From NCBI GenBank assembly GCA_963775275.1, contig CAVZII010000005.1, positions 1,054,001 to 1,118,000 of the forward strand: DNA of 64,000 nucleotides, written 5' to 3'. Shown here piece after piece: positions 27,094 through 38,186 of the stretch. Source of the stretch: JANWHQ01 sp963775275. GTDB taxonomy: Bacteria > Pseudomonadota > Alphaproteobacteria > Caulobacterales > Caulobacteraceae. The notes below the pieces were generated by a model. It had not been told where the DNA came from and ran no database searches. It saw only the letters and a program-made list of their open reading frames with translations. Position numbers and translations under genes: made by a program. Position 1 is the first letter of the stretch. Each line of letters begins with the position of its first letter.

Positions 27094-29100
27094 GTGGAAT
27101 TCGCGAGCTGCGCGGGGGCGCCGGTGGCGGCCGAGATGGAATTGAGCAGAGAGGCGACAGGGCCTGCGGCGGACCCGCCGCCCAGGGGCGGCGCCGGACC
27201 GATGGCGGTCACCCTCGGCTATCCGCTGAAGGGCCTGTCGTTCCAGAACCGCATCGCCGTGGTCGCCCTGGTCACAGCCGTGGCCGTTCTGATGGCGGCC
27301 TGCCTGCTGTTCATGCTGCAGCAGTGGCGCACCGAGCGCTCCCTGTTCGCTCAGGACCAGCGGATCCTGGCCAAGGTCGTCGCCGCCAACGCCGCGCGCG
27401 ACATGACCCACGACGGCGGGCGCGACTTCCGCGCCGACGTCGCCAGCCTGTCGGCCGATCCCCGGGTCATCTCCGCGGTCCTGCTCGATCCGTCGGGCCG
27501 CAAGCTCGCCGGCTTCGACCGCGGCGGGCGGACGGGCGGGGATGTCGCGCGCGCCACTGCGCCCGTGTCCATCGAGGGCCGCCAGCTCGGCAAGATCACC
27601 ATCGTCACCCGCCCCAACGGGCTGGGGGCCTTGTTGCCGCGCTTCATCTCCATGGGCGGCGCCTTGTTCTTCGTCGCGGCGGGCCTTGCGCTGTTCATGG
27701 GCCGGTGGCTTGCGGCGCGCCTCACCCGGCCGGTCGAGCGGCTCTCGCAGGCGATGCACGAGGTGGCGCGCTCGGGCGACTTCGGCCGCCGCGTGACCCA
27801 CGGCGAGAATGACGAGTTCGGCCGCCTGACCGAAAGCTTCAACGCCCTGCTCGCCCAGCTGCAGACCAACGACCTGGAGCTGCGCAACGCGATGGACGAT
27901 CTGGTCGAGGCGCGCGACGCCGCCGAGGCCGCCAATGTCCTGAAGTCCCACTTCCTGGCCAATATGAGCCATGAGATCCGCACGCCCCTGAACGGGGTCC
28001 TGGCCATGGCTCAGATCATGGGCATGAGCGAGCTGAGTCCGACCCAACGCGAGCGTCTGGCGGTGATCCGCCAGTCCGGGGAAGCGCTGCTGACTGTGCT
28101 CAACGATGTGCTCGACCTCTCCAAGATCGAGGCCGGGCGCATGGAGCTGGAGGACGTCGAGCTCTCGGCCGGCGACCTGGCCAAGAGCGTGGAGGCCGCC
28201 CACGGCCCAGTCGCTGCCAAGAAGGGCCTGGCTTTCAGCGTGCATGTGCGCGAGGCCGCCAAAGGATCGCGGCGAGGGGACTCCGCGCGCCTGCAGCAGA
28301 TCCTGAACAACCTGGTCGCCAACGCGGTGAAGTTCACCGCCACGGGCTCCGTGAAGATCGTGATCGACGGCGAGGGCGAGGGCGGCGCCGACGGTCTGCG
28401 CATCTCCGTCGCCGACACCGGCATCGGCATCCCGTCCGACAAGATCCCGCTGCTGTTCCAGAAGTTCAGCCAGGTCGACTCGTCCACGACCCGCCAGTTC
28501 GGCGGCACGGGTCTGGGGCTCGCCATCTGTCGCGAGCTCGCCCAGCTCATGGGCGGCCGGATCTGGGCCGAGAGCGTCCAGGGCCAGGGCTCGACCTTTT
28601 TCGTCACCCTGCCGCTGGCCCGGGTCTGCGAGGATCGCGGCCGGACCGACCAGGCGGCGGGCCGCGAGGCGGCGGCGAACGACCTGGCAAGCCTCAACAT
28701 CCTGGCCGCCGAGGACAATCCGACCAACCAGCTGGTTCTCAAGACCGTCATGTCCACCTTTGGCCTGGAGGTCGACATCGTTCCGGACGGACGCCAGGCG
28801 GTGGACGCCTGGAAGGCCGGCGACTACGACCTGATCCTCATGGACATCCAGATGCCGGTGATGGACGGAATCACCGCCACCCGGCAGATCCGCGAGGTTG
28901 AAGCGCGGACCCGGCGGCCGCGTACGCCCATCGTCGCCCTCTCCGCCAACGCCATGACCCACCAGGTCCGCGAGTATCTGGACGCCGGCATGGATCTGCA
29001 CGTGGCCAAGCCCATCCAGATCGCCAAGCTGCAGGAGGCGCTGGTCGCGGTCCTCAGCCAGCGCGGCGGCGCCGAGGCGGACGTCCGCGAGGCGGTCTGA
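27094..29100 (+). CDS. Hybrid sensor histidine kinase with receiver
   Basis: Membrane kinase of up to 668 residues. Order: first helix (~52-74), extracytoplasmic sensor (~75-180), second helix (~190-208), HAMP (~208-262), HisKA with the phospho-His in FLANMSHEIRTPLNG (residue ~293), HATPase with N, G1 and G2 boxes (LNNLVANAVKFT, ADTGIGIP, GGTGLGLAI), then a receiver with the phospho-Asp in LILMDIQMPVMDG (~584). A GTG at 27094 is the longest start; ATG codons at 27136 and 27202 are alternatives and none has a strong ribosome site. No partner regulator adjoins. A CtrA box lies about 150 bases upstream. Confidence 0.9.
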   Translation: MEFASCAGAPVAAEMELSREATGPAADPPPRGGAGPMAVTLGYPLKGLSFQNRIAVVALVTAVAVLMAACLLFMLQQWRTERSLFAQDQRILAKVVAANAARDMTHDGGRDFRADVASLSADPRVISAVLLDPSGRKLAGFDRGGRTGGDVARATAPVSIEGRQLGKITIVTRPNGLGALLPRFISMGGALFFVAAGLALFMGRWLAARLTRPVERLSQAMHEVARSGDFGRRVTHGENDEFGRLTESFNALLAQLQTNDLELRNAMDDLVEARDAAEAANVLKSHFLANMSHEIRTPLNGVLAMAQIMGMSELSPTQRERLAVIRQSGEALLTVLNDVLDLSKIEAGRMELEDVELSAGDLAKSVEAAHGPVAAKKGLAFSVHVREAAKGSRRGDSARLQQILNNLVANAVKFTATGSVKIVIDGEGEGGADGLRISVADTGIGIPSDKIPLLFQKFSQVDSSTTRQFGGTGLGLAICRELAQLMGGRIWAESVQGQGSTFFVTLPLARVCEDRGRTDQAAGREAAANDLASLNILAAEDNPTNQLVLKTVMSTFGLEVDIVPDGRQAVDAWKAGDYDLILMDIQMPVMDGITATRQIREVEARTRRPRTPIVALSANAMTHQVREYLDAGMDLHVAKPIQIAKLQEALVAVLSQRGGAEADVREAV

Positions 29101-29143
29101 CCTCTCTCTACCCTTTGTCCAGGCGGATCGAGCCGCCGGCGCG

Positions 29144-29635
29144 TCAGCAGGCCACGTGCGGGCTGACCAGGCCGAGCGGCACGGCGGTGGAATCCTTGAC
29201 GCCCCTGACCACGATCCGGCTCTGGCAATTGGACACCAGGCCCGAGGACAGGAGCTTGTCGCGCAGGAAGTTGTCGAAGCCGTGGATGTCGCGGGTGACG
29301 ATCCGCAGCACATAGTCCTCGCCGCCGGTCACGGTGGCGCACTGCACCACCTCGGGCCAGTCCTTCACCAGCGCCTCGAACCGGTCGAGGTTGTCCTTGG
29401 TCGGCAGCGACAGCTTGACCGTGGCATAGACCTCGAAGCCGAGCCCCAGCTGCTCGCGGTCGAGCAGCGTCACCCGGCCCTGGATGATGCCCACGTCCTC
29501 CAGCCGCTTGATCCGGCGCCAGCAGGGACTCGAGGAAAGACCGACCCGCTCGGCGATCTCGGCCACCGACAGGCCCGCGTCGTGCTGGATCAGGTCGAGG
29601 ATCTTGGCGTCGACGGCGTCAAGCGGCTCGGGCAA
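29144..29635 (-). CDS. Lrp/AsnC-family transcription regulator
   Basis: Leucine-responsive-type regulator of 163 residues. N-terminal HTH: LDAVDAKILDLIQHDAGLSVAEIAERVGLSSSPCWRRIKRLEDVGII; C-terminal RAM ligand-binding domain: FEVYATVKLSLPTKDNLDRFEALVKDWPEVVQCATVTGGEDYVLRIV. I place the start at TTG 29633-29635 because GAGGGGATC precedes it and the product then has the family length. The frame stays open upstream into the DUF2061 gene, so a fused product cannot be excluded. Lrp proteins usually control amino-acid metabolism; the target is unknown. Confidence 0.85.
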   Translation of the reverse strand: MPEPLDAVDAKILDLIQHDAGLSVAEIAERVGLSSSPCWRRIKRLEDVGIIQGRVTLLDREQLGLGFEVYATVKLSLPTKDNLDRFEALVKDWPEVVQCATVTGGEDYVLRIVTRDIHGFDNFLRDKLLSSGLVSNCQSRIVVRGVKDSTAVPLGLVSPHVAC

Positions 29636-29733
29636 GTTTGATCCCCTCTGGGCGGCGTTTCTTGCTGATTCTTGCTGCAAACCATGAGGCTCGCACCTCA
29701 GGTTGGCAAACATTTTCGCGTTGAGGCCCTGTT

Positions 29734-30208
29734 TCAGTCGCCGGCTGCGCGCTGGGGAGCGGCCTGCGCCGCCTCGATGCGGCGCCGCCTCCAGCCGGCC
29801 CCAGCTCACCCGGCGCCAGGCCCGTTCGTGCAGGTAATAGAGCGCGATCTTGGTCAGGGCCTCAGCCGTGGCGATCGAGACGGCGTACTTCAGCCTGCCG
29901 GTGAAGATGAGGCTGAGCGCGAAGGTGTCCAGGCTTCCCACAAAGCGCCACGACAGCGCCTTCAGCAGGGAGCGCAGACGGCTGTCCGGCGACCAGGAGA
30001 CGAACCGCCACGCCCGTTCGTGCAGATAGTAGAGCCCGATCTTGGTGACGGTCTCGGTCGAGGCGATCGAGCCGGCCGCGATCGGTTGGCGCGTGATCAA
30101 CAGGCTCCACACGAAGGTGTCGAGCGTGCCCACGGCCCGCCAGCTGACGGCCTTGGCCAGGGCCCGTCCACGGCCTCGGCGTGTGACGCCTGGGGTGTCG
30201 GTCGCCAT
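29734..30208 (-). CDS. Tandem DUF2061 membrane protein (frame shift suspected)
   Basis: Two consecutive DUF2061 units, each with LAKAVSWRAVGTLDTF- or LLKALSWRFVGSLDTF-like starts and LYYLHERAWRxVSW ends, predicted small membrane proteins of unknown role. In the main frame no stop occurs before the Lrp gene. In the next frame, after about 29795, the protein continues RRRRIEAAQAAPQRAAGD and stops at TGA 29734-29736, which reads like a natural C-terminus. I therefore favour a one-base insertion near 29790-29800 and annotate to that stop. Divergent from the FAD oxidoreductase. Confidence 0.6.
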
Positions 30209-30277
30209 CCGCGACTCCGGCTATGAAGGCCCTTGGCGCGCCTCGGGCCAGGCATCGAATGATAGATTGCGGCGAAA

Positions 30278-31453
30278 ATGCCAGAAAGTCTAGCGACTAG
30301 GTCGACTTTAGATTTCGACGCCGCGGTGGTCGGCGCGGGCGCGGTTGGGCTTGCAACGGCCTGGGCTCTGGCCGCTCGCGGCCTCTCCGTCGCGGTGCTG
30401 GAGAAGGAGGCCGGCATCGGACAGGGGATCTCCTCGCGCAACTCCGAGGTCGTCCACGCGGGCCTCTACTATCCGACCGGCTCCTTGCGCGCGCGCGCCT
30501 GCATCGAGGGTCGCCGCCGCCTGTACGGGTTCCTCGAGGACCACGCCGTCGCCTTCGACCGCTGCGGCAAGCTGGTCGTGGCCACGGAAGAGGCGGAGGT
30601 TCCGCGCATTGAGGCCCTCCTCGCCCAGTCGCGCGCCAACGGGGTCGAGGGCGTCGAGCCCGTCACGGCGGCCGTAGCGCGCGCGATGGAGCCCGAGCTC
30701 CACTGCGTTGGCGCCCTGCACTCCGCGACGAGCGGCGTGTTCGACAGCCATGGCTACATGCTGGCCCTGCAGGGCGAGATCGAGTCGCACGGCGGCTGGA
30801 TCGCCGTGCGCACGCCTTTCCTGGGCGCGAGCCCTCTGCCCGGCGGGGGCTTCCGCATCCGCGCCGGCGGCGAGGCCCCAGCCGAGGTGGACGCCGCCCG
30901 GCTGGTGATCGCCGCGGGCCTCGGGGCCCAGGCGGCCGCCGGCGCCGTGGCGGGGTATCCACGGGCCCTGATCCCCGCGCTGCATTACGGCAAGGGCGTC
31001 TACTTCCGGCTGGCGGGCAAGGCGCCGTTCCGGCGCCTCGTCTATCCGCCGCCGATTCCGGGCTCGCTCGGCACCCACTATCGCCGGGATCTGGGCGGCC
31101 AGGCGCACTTCGGGCCGGACCTCGAATACGTCGACCACGAGAGCTACGACGTGGATCCCGCCCGGGCCGGCGCTTTCTACAGCGCCGTGCGCCGCTATTG
31201 GCCGGCCCTGGCCCACGGCGCGCTGGAGCCCGACTACGCGGGCATTCGCCCCAAGCTTCATGGGCCGGGCGAGCCGCAGCCGGACTTCCGGCTGGACGGG
31301 CCCGAGGTCCACGGCCTTCCTGGCCTCTTGGCCATGTTCGGCATCGAGAGCCCCGGCCTGACCAGCTCCCTGGCGCTGGGCGACATCGCCTGCGAGGGAC
31401 TCGGACTTCAAGCCGCCCGACCGGCACCACAAAGCGGCCCCGTTCGACGCTAG
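30278..31453 (+). CDS. FAD-dependent oxidoreductase, LhgO (L-2-hydroxyglutarate oxidase) family
   Basis: DAO-family flavoprotein of 391 residues. The dinucleotide motif is AAVVGAGAVGLATAWALAARG, followed by the FAD-contact EKE and the family pattern SSRNSEVVHAGLYYPTGSLRARAC. The C-terminus has FGIESPGLTSSLALGD. These match the L-2-hydroxyglutarate dehydrogenase/oxidase family, which passes electrons to quinone or oxygen. Substrate assignment is by family only. It is upstream of eipA by 38 bases on the same strand. Confidence 0.88.
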   Translation: MPESLATRSTLDFDAAVVGAGAVGLATAWALAARGLSVAVLEKEAGIGQGISSRNSEVVHAGLYYPTGSLRARACIEGRRRLYGFLEDHAVAFDRCGKLVVATEEAEVPRIEALLAQSRANGVEGVEPVTAAVARAMEPELHCVGALHSATSGVFDSHGYMLALQGEIESHGGWIAVRTPFLGASPLPGGGFRIRAGGEAPAEVDAARLVIAAGLGAQAAAGAVAGYPRALIPALHYGKGVYFRLAGKAPFRRLVYPPPIPGSLGTHYRRDLGGQAHFGPDLEYVDHESYDVDPARAGAFYSAVRRYWPALAHGALEPDYAGIRPKLHGPGEPQPDFRLDGPEVHGLPGLLAMFGIESPGLTSSLALGDIACEGLGLQAARPAPQSGPVRR

Positions 31454-31491
31454 ACTCCCAGGTGATTCGCCGCGCCCAGGGAGGACAGGGC

Positions 31492-32196
31492 ATGGACCGC
31501 CGTTCGCTGATCATCGGAGGGGCCGCCCTCGGCGCCGCCGGTTGGACCGCCGCCCGCGCCCAGGACGAGCAGCCGACCGAGCTGCCGCCCGCAGCGCCGC
31601 GGGCTGCATCCGCCGCGCCTTCGGCCAAGTCCTCCTCCGAGACGGCGCCGGCCGAGCCCGAGAGCCTGCCCCAGCCCCAGGTGAGGCCGAGCTATCCAGC
31701 CAACACCCCCGCCGAAACCTACGACCGCAGCGAGCTCGTCAACGGCGTGTCGGACTTCCTCGGCGTGTCGGCCGAGTCCGCCGCCGCCGCCATCGAGCGC
31801 ATCTTCAAGGAAAATGGCCGGCCGACCGCCTACATCGCCGGCGAGGAGGGCTCGGCCGCCTTCTTCGGCGGACTGAGGTACGGCAAAGGCCTGCTCTATA
31901 TGAAGCATCGCCCCACGACCCGCGTATTCTGGAGGGGACCGTCCATCGGGTTCGACTGGGGCCTCAACGCCTCGCGCTGCTTCACCCTTTGCTACAATCT
32001 TCAGTACCCCGAGTTCATCTTCCGGCGCTTCCCGGGCGTGGACGGGTCGGCCTATCTGGTGGCCGGCCTCGGCGTGAACTACCAGCACGCTGACGGCGTC
32101 ACCCTGGCGCCGATCCGCACCGGCGTGGGCCTGAGGCTCGGCGCCAACGTCGGCTACCTGGCCTACAGCCGCACGCGCAACTACTTCCCGTTCTGA
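31492..32196 (+). CDS. eipA: EipA family (DUF1134) envelope-integrity protein
   Basis: Secreted protein of 234 residues. A twin-Arg start (MDRRSLIIGGAALGAAGWTAARA) is followed by a Pro/Ala-rich linker and the DUF1134 domain (GVSDFLGVSAESAAAAIERIFKENGRPTAYIAGEEGSAAF, TRVFWRGPSIGFDWG). In Brucella EipA is a periplasmic beta-barrel needed for envelope integrity. GGGAGGAC precedes the ATG. The gene lies 190 bases before purA. Confidence 0.9.
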   Translation: MDRRSLIIGGAALGAAGWTAARAQDEQPTELPPAAPRAASAAPSAKSSSETAPAEPESLPQPQVRPSYPANTPAETYDRSELVNGVSDFLGVSAESAAAAIERIFKENGRPTAYIAGEEGSAAFFGGLRYGKGLLYMKHRPTTRVFWRGPSIGFDWGLNASRCFTLCYNLQYPEFIFRRFPGVDGSAYLVAGLGVNYQHADGVTLAPIRTGVGLRLGANVGYLAYSRTRNYFPF

Positions 32197-32386
32197 TCCG
32201 GCGAACAGCGGATCGGGCGCCCGCCTTTCCCGACGGCGAATCGTTGAACCGGCCGCGCGCCTCGGCTACTGGATTGCAACGGACGGGCGCATCCGGCGCG
32301 CGTCTGTGGTTCCAACCCACCACTCATCAGGTTTTCTGCCGGCGGTGGCGCGCGCGCGCCTGCTTGGGGCCGGCGAGGATGGCGAC

Positions 32387-33673
<1,287 letters not shown>

Positions 33674-33719
33674 TCCGGTCCCAGGGTCCCATCAAGCCGA
33701 TATTTACCGTAACGGGCCC

Positions 33720-34568
33720 ATGATCGGGTCGACCCTGAAGGGGGCGTCCTTGATTGAACTCGACCCCAAGCTGGCCCAGGCTCTCGCGCCCCACATGGAG
33801 CGCGCGCTGGTGGTCGACCCCCTGCCCGCATCGGCGCGGCTGATGACCGATCTGCTGCACAACATCTGGCCGGGCCAGGTCTGGGCGGCCGCCACCACCC
33901 GTCAGGCCCTGTCGCTCGCCCAGTCGGTCGAGCCACAGCTGATCTTCACCGAATATGCGGGCGAGGAGCTGGACGGGCTCGCCTTCACGCGGGGGCTCAG
34001 GCGCAGCGACTTCGCCTGCCGCAAGGCGCCGGTGATCATGCTGACCGCCCACGCCACGCCGGCCGCGATCCTGGGCGCCCGCGACGCCGGGGTCCACGAG
34101 TTCCTGCGCAAGCCCTTCACCAACAAGGACCTGATCCGACGCATCGAGGTGGTGGTGTGCTATCCACGCGGCTGGGTCGAGGCCGTCGGCTATGTCGGAC
34201 CGGACCGGCGCCGGTTCAACTCGGCCGAGTACAAGGGCGCCCGCAAGCGCCCGGCCGACTCCATCGCCGATCCCCTCGAGGCCAGGCTGGTCCAGGCGCT
34301 GCAGATCGTATCCGCCGCGGTCGCGGCGACCCTCGCCGATCCGTCCCAGTCGCTACGCTCGCTGAACGCCCAGGCGATGGAGCTCAAGCGGCTCGGGACC
34401 GAGCTGAGGCGGCCCGACCTGATGTCCGCGGCCTGCGAGCTTCAGGACAGCCTTGTCGAGGCCGCGCGAGGAAAGCCGCTCACCCGCGAGGATGTCCTGC
34501 CGGCGGCGGAGAAGCTGCTCGCCTTCATGCCCTCGGACATCGAGGTCGAGCCCCGCAGCGCCGCCTAA
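33720..34568 (+). CDS. Receiver-like protein without a phospho-acceptor Asp
   Basis: Protein of up to 282 residues with an N-terminal receiver-like domain (~27-150). The usual LVxxDxxxPxxDG is replaced by LIFTEYAGEELDG, so Glu stands at the phosphorylation site, and only one of the two N-terminal acidic residues (VVDPL) is visible. Thr (MLTAHAT) and Lys (FLRKPF) remain. A helical C-terminal half (~180-270) has no DNA-binding motif that I recognise. A TTG at 33750 preceded by AAGGGGG is a likely alternative start. It sits 47 bases after purA and is convergent with rpoH. Confidence 0.75.
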   Translation: MIGSTLKGASLIELDPKLAQALAPHMERALVVDPLPASARLMTDLLHNIWPGQVWAAATTRQALSLAQSVEPQLIFTEYAGEELDGLAFTRGLRRSDFACRKAPVIMLTAHATPAAILGARDAGVHEFLRKPFTNKDLIRRIEVVVCYPRGWVEAVGYVGPDRRRFNSAEYKGARKRPADSIADPLEARLVQALQIVSAAVAATLADPSQSLRSLNAQAMELKRLGTELRRPDLMSAACELQDSLVEAARGKPLTREDVLPAAEKLLAFMPSDIEVEPRSAA

Positions 34569-34657
34569 GGCGCTGGTCGCTGCGATTGAATTGGCGCAGC
34601 GCTCCAAAGCCTTGATTTGTCGCGTTTTCCAGCGGCGAACCGGTGTCCGCGGAGTCC

Positions 34658-34691
34658 GTCCTCCGGCCGACCTTCGGTCGGACCGGAAGAC
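34658..34691. terminator. Hairpin between convergent genes
   Basis: A GC-rich stem around a TTCG loop (arms GTCCTCCGGCCGAC and GTCGGACCGGAAGAC, with a bulge) lies between the receiver-like gene and rpoH. It could terminate both strands. There is no T-run. Confidence 0.55.
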
Positions 34692-34708
34692 CTTCCGGGA
34701 CGCACGCC

Positions 34709-35596
34709 TCAGGCGCCGATCAGATTGCGCTCCTCGGCGGCCGAACGCATCGCCTTCTGAAGCTTCTCGAAGGCGCGGACCTCGATCTGGCGCACGCGCT
34801 CACGGCTGACGCCATACTCGGCCGCCAGCTCCTCCAGCGTCGTCGGATCATCCTTCAGCCGCCGCTCGGTCAGGATGTGACGCTCGCGGTCGGTGAGTTC
34901 GGTCATGGCCTCTTCGAGAAGGGCCATGCGGATGCTGCGCTCCTCGTTCTCGGCGACCTGGGTCTCCTGGCTGACGGCCGTGTCGTCGGCGAGCCAGTCC
35001 TGCCACTCGCTCTCGGAGTCCGAGCGCAGCGGAGCATTCAGCGAGGCGTCCGGGCCCGACAGGCGCCGGTTCATCGAGATCACTTCCTCGTCGAGCACGC
35101 CGAGCTTGGTGGCGATCTGATGCACCTGGTCGGGGCGCATGTCGCCTTCCTCGAGCGCGGAAATCTCGCTCTTGGCCTTGCGCAGGTTGAAGAACAGCTT
35201 CTTCTGCGCGGCGGTGGTGCCCATCTTCACGAGCGACCAGGACCTCAGGATGTATTCCTGGATGGAGGCCCGGATCCACCACATGGCGTAGGTGGCCAGG
35301 CGGAAGCCCCTGTCCGGGTCGAACTTCTTGACGGCCTGCATCAGGCCGACATTTCCCTCGGAAATCACCTCGCCGATGGGCAGGCCGTAGCCGCGGTAGC
35401 CCATGGCGATCTTGGCCACCAGGCGAAGGTGCGATGTGACGAGCCTGTGCGCCGCCTCGGGATCCTCGTGTTCGCGCCAGCGCTTGGCCAGCATGAACTC
35501 CTCGTCCTTGGCGAGCATGGGAAAACGGCGGATCTCGGCGAGATACCGCGAAAGGCCGCCTTCCGGCGACATGACGGCGAGCGTGGTTGCGGCCAT
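34709..35596 (-). CDS. rpoH: RNA polymerase sigma-32 factor
   Basis: Heat-shock sigma factor of 295 residues. Region 2: SHLRLVAKIAMGYRGYGLPIGEVISEGNVGLMQAVKKFDPDRGFRLATYAMWWIRASIQEYILR; the RpoH box QKKLFFNLRKAK follows; region 4.2 is LEELAAEYGVSRERVRQIEVRAFEKLQKAM. I use the Met at 35596 (MAATTLAVMSPEGG). It is divergent from ahcY with a 256-base gap. Regulation is probably at translation and by protein stability, as in Caulobacter, but is not visible here. Confidence 0.96.
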   Translation of the reverse strand: MAATTLAVMSPEGGLSRYLAEIRRFPMLAKDEEFMLAKRWREHEDPEAAHRLVTSHLRLVAKIAMGYRGYGLPIGEVISEGNVGLMQAVKKFDPDRGFRLATYAMWWIRASIQEYILRSWSLVKMGTTAAQKKLFFNLRKAKSEISALEEGDMRPDQVHQIATKLGVLDEEVISMNRRLSGPDASLNAPLRSDSESEWQDWLADDTAVSQETQVAENEERSIRMALLEEAMTELTDRERHILTERRLKDDPTTLEELAAEYGVSRERVRQIEVRAFEKLQKAMRSAAEERNLIGA

Positions 35597-35759
35597 CGGC
35601 CGATTGGTCCCCTTTGTCCCTGTTGGAGGACGCAGGGCGCGCCTAGTAGCGGGCGCGCTCCGCCCTTCCCCGATCAACTCCCTAGATAGGGAACGGTTGC
35701 GGACGAATTAAGACCTCTGAAAGATTTGTAATGCGTCGGCCTCCGACGGATGCGGCCAG

Positions 35760-35781
35760 CATATAAAGATGTCTTTATATG
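35760..35781. promoter_or_regulatory. SahR-like operator upstream of ahcY
   Basis: A 22-base dyad, CATATAAAGA then two bases then TCTTTATATG, perfectly inverted except in the centre. It is 72 bases upstream of the ahcY start. The pattern resembles the ArsR-family SahR sites reported in front of SAM-cycle genes in proteobacteria (from memory). No sahR gene is seen in the window. The TATAAA inside it may be part of the promoter. Confidence 0.6.
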
Positions 35782-35852
35782 CCCGTTGCCGGCCTTGGCC
35801 CGCGCGGCTATAGAGCCCTCACATCCGCCGTTGAATGCAAGAAGGAGCCGTC

Positions 35853-37244
<1,392 letters not shown>

Positions 37245-37256
37245 TTTGGTCGAAGC

Positions 37257-37292
37257 CGCCCGCCGGGGAGCCTCGCGGCTCCGCGGCGGGCG
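37257..37292. terminator. Strong hairpin after ahcY
   Basis: A 16-base-pair stem with one mismatch (arms 37257-37272 and 37277-37292) around a TCGC loop begins 12 bases after the ahcY stop. No T-run follows, so it may need Rho or act as an mRNA stabiliser. Confidence 0.6.
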
Positions 37293-37339
37293 CGCGCCCA
37301 GGCTATGGCGCGGGTCTTGAAAGGCCCTATTACAGTCCC

Positions 37340-38185
37340 ATGGCCAGCGCCCTGATCCTGTCCAGTCACGTCGCGTCCAGCCGCGTCGGCGGTTCGGTGC
37401 AGGCCCTTGTGCTGGCCCAGTTCAAGATCGACGCGATCCTGGCGCCGACGGTGCTCTTCGGCCGGCACCCGGGCTGGGGCGCGCCCGGCGGCGGGCCCAC
37501 GCCCATCGAGCTATTCGAAGGCATGCTCGACGGGATCGAGGCCAACGGACTTCTGGAAAGCGCCGATCTGGTCATCACCGGCTACTTCGCCTCCGACGCC
37601 CAGGTGCGCGCGGCCGCCCGCGCGATCGATGCGGTCCGCGCCTCCCCGCGCGGGGAAGACATGCGCAAGCCGATCATCGTGGTGGACCCCATCATGGGCG
37701 ACTCGGGGGCCGGCCTCTACGTCCCCCCCGAGGTGTCGCAGGCGGTGATCGCCGAGCTCGTCCCGCGTGCGGACTATGTGACGCCCAACGTCTGGGAGCT
37801 GGAGCGGATGACCGGCATGCCGGCCAGGGACCCGCGCTCGGCCGTGAGCGCGGCGCGCTTGCTCGGACGCCCGACGATGGCCTCTTCGGTGATCCGGGGC
37901 CCGGAGATCGGCGTGGTCTATGCCGACAAGGCCGAGGCCTGGTTCGCCGCCCATGCCAGGGTCGACCAGCCGCCGCGCGGAACAGGCGACCTCCTGACCG
38001 CCCTCTTCGCCGCCGCCCTGGTCGAGGGCCAGCCGGTCTCCTACGCGCTGGCGCGGGCGGTGGGCGGCGTGGCCGAGACCGTCGTCGCGGCGGGCGCCTG
38101 GAACACGCCGGAGCTCCCGGTCGTGCTGATGGGTCCCAAGATCAAGTCCGCCTCGCCCAGCGTCCGGATCGAGCGGCTGGCGTAG
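37340..38185 (+). CDS. pdxY: Pyridoxal kinase
   Basis: ATP-dependent kinase of the ribokinase-like superfamily, 281 residues, phosphorylating pyridoxal to pyridoxal phosphate in the B6 salvage route. Start SSHVASSRVGG and LVLAQFKIDAILAPTVLFGRHPGWG; VVDPIMGD in the ATP/Mg region; the catalytic base sits in PPRGTGDLLTALFAAAL. No clear ribosome site before the ATG. It precedes a serine hydrolase by one base. Confidence 0.92.
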   Translation: MASALILSSHVASSRVGGSVQALVLAQFKIDAILAPTVLFGRHPGWGAPGGGPTPIELFEGMLDGIEANGLLESADLVITGYFASDAQVRAAARAIDAVRASPRGEDMRKPIIVVDPIMGDSGAGLYVPPEVSQAVIAELVPRADYVTPNVWELERMTGMPARDPRSAVSAARLLGRPTMASSVIRGPEIGVVYADKAEAWFAAHARVDQPPRGTGDLLTALFAAALVEGQPVSYALARAVGGVAETVVAAGAWNTPELPVVLMGPKIKSASPSVRIERLA

Positions 38186-38186
38186 G

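Noticed and set aside
35678..35852. Riboswitch (SAM-II or SAH type) upstream of ahcY
   Set aside because: No conserved pseudoknot or SAH-type core was recognised; the dyad fits a protein operator better.
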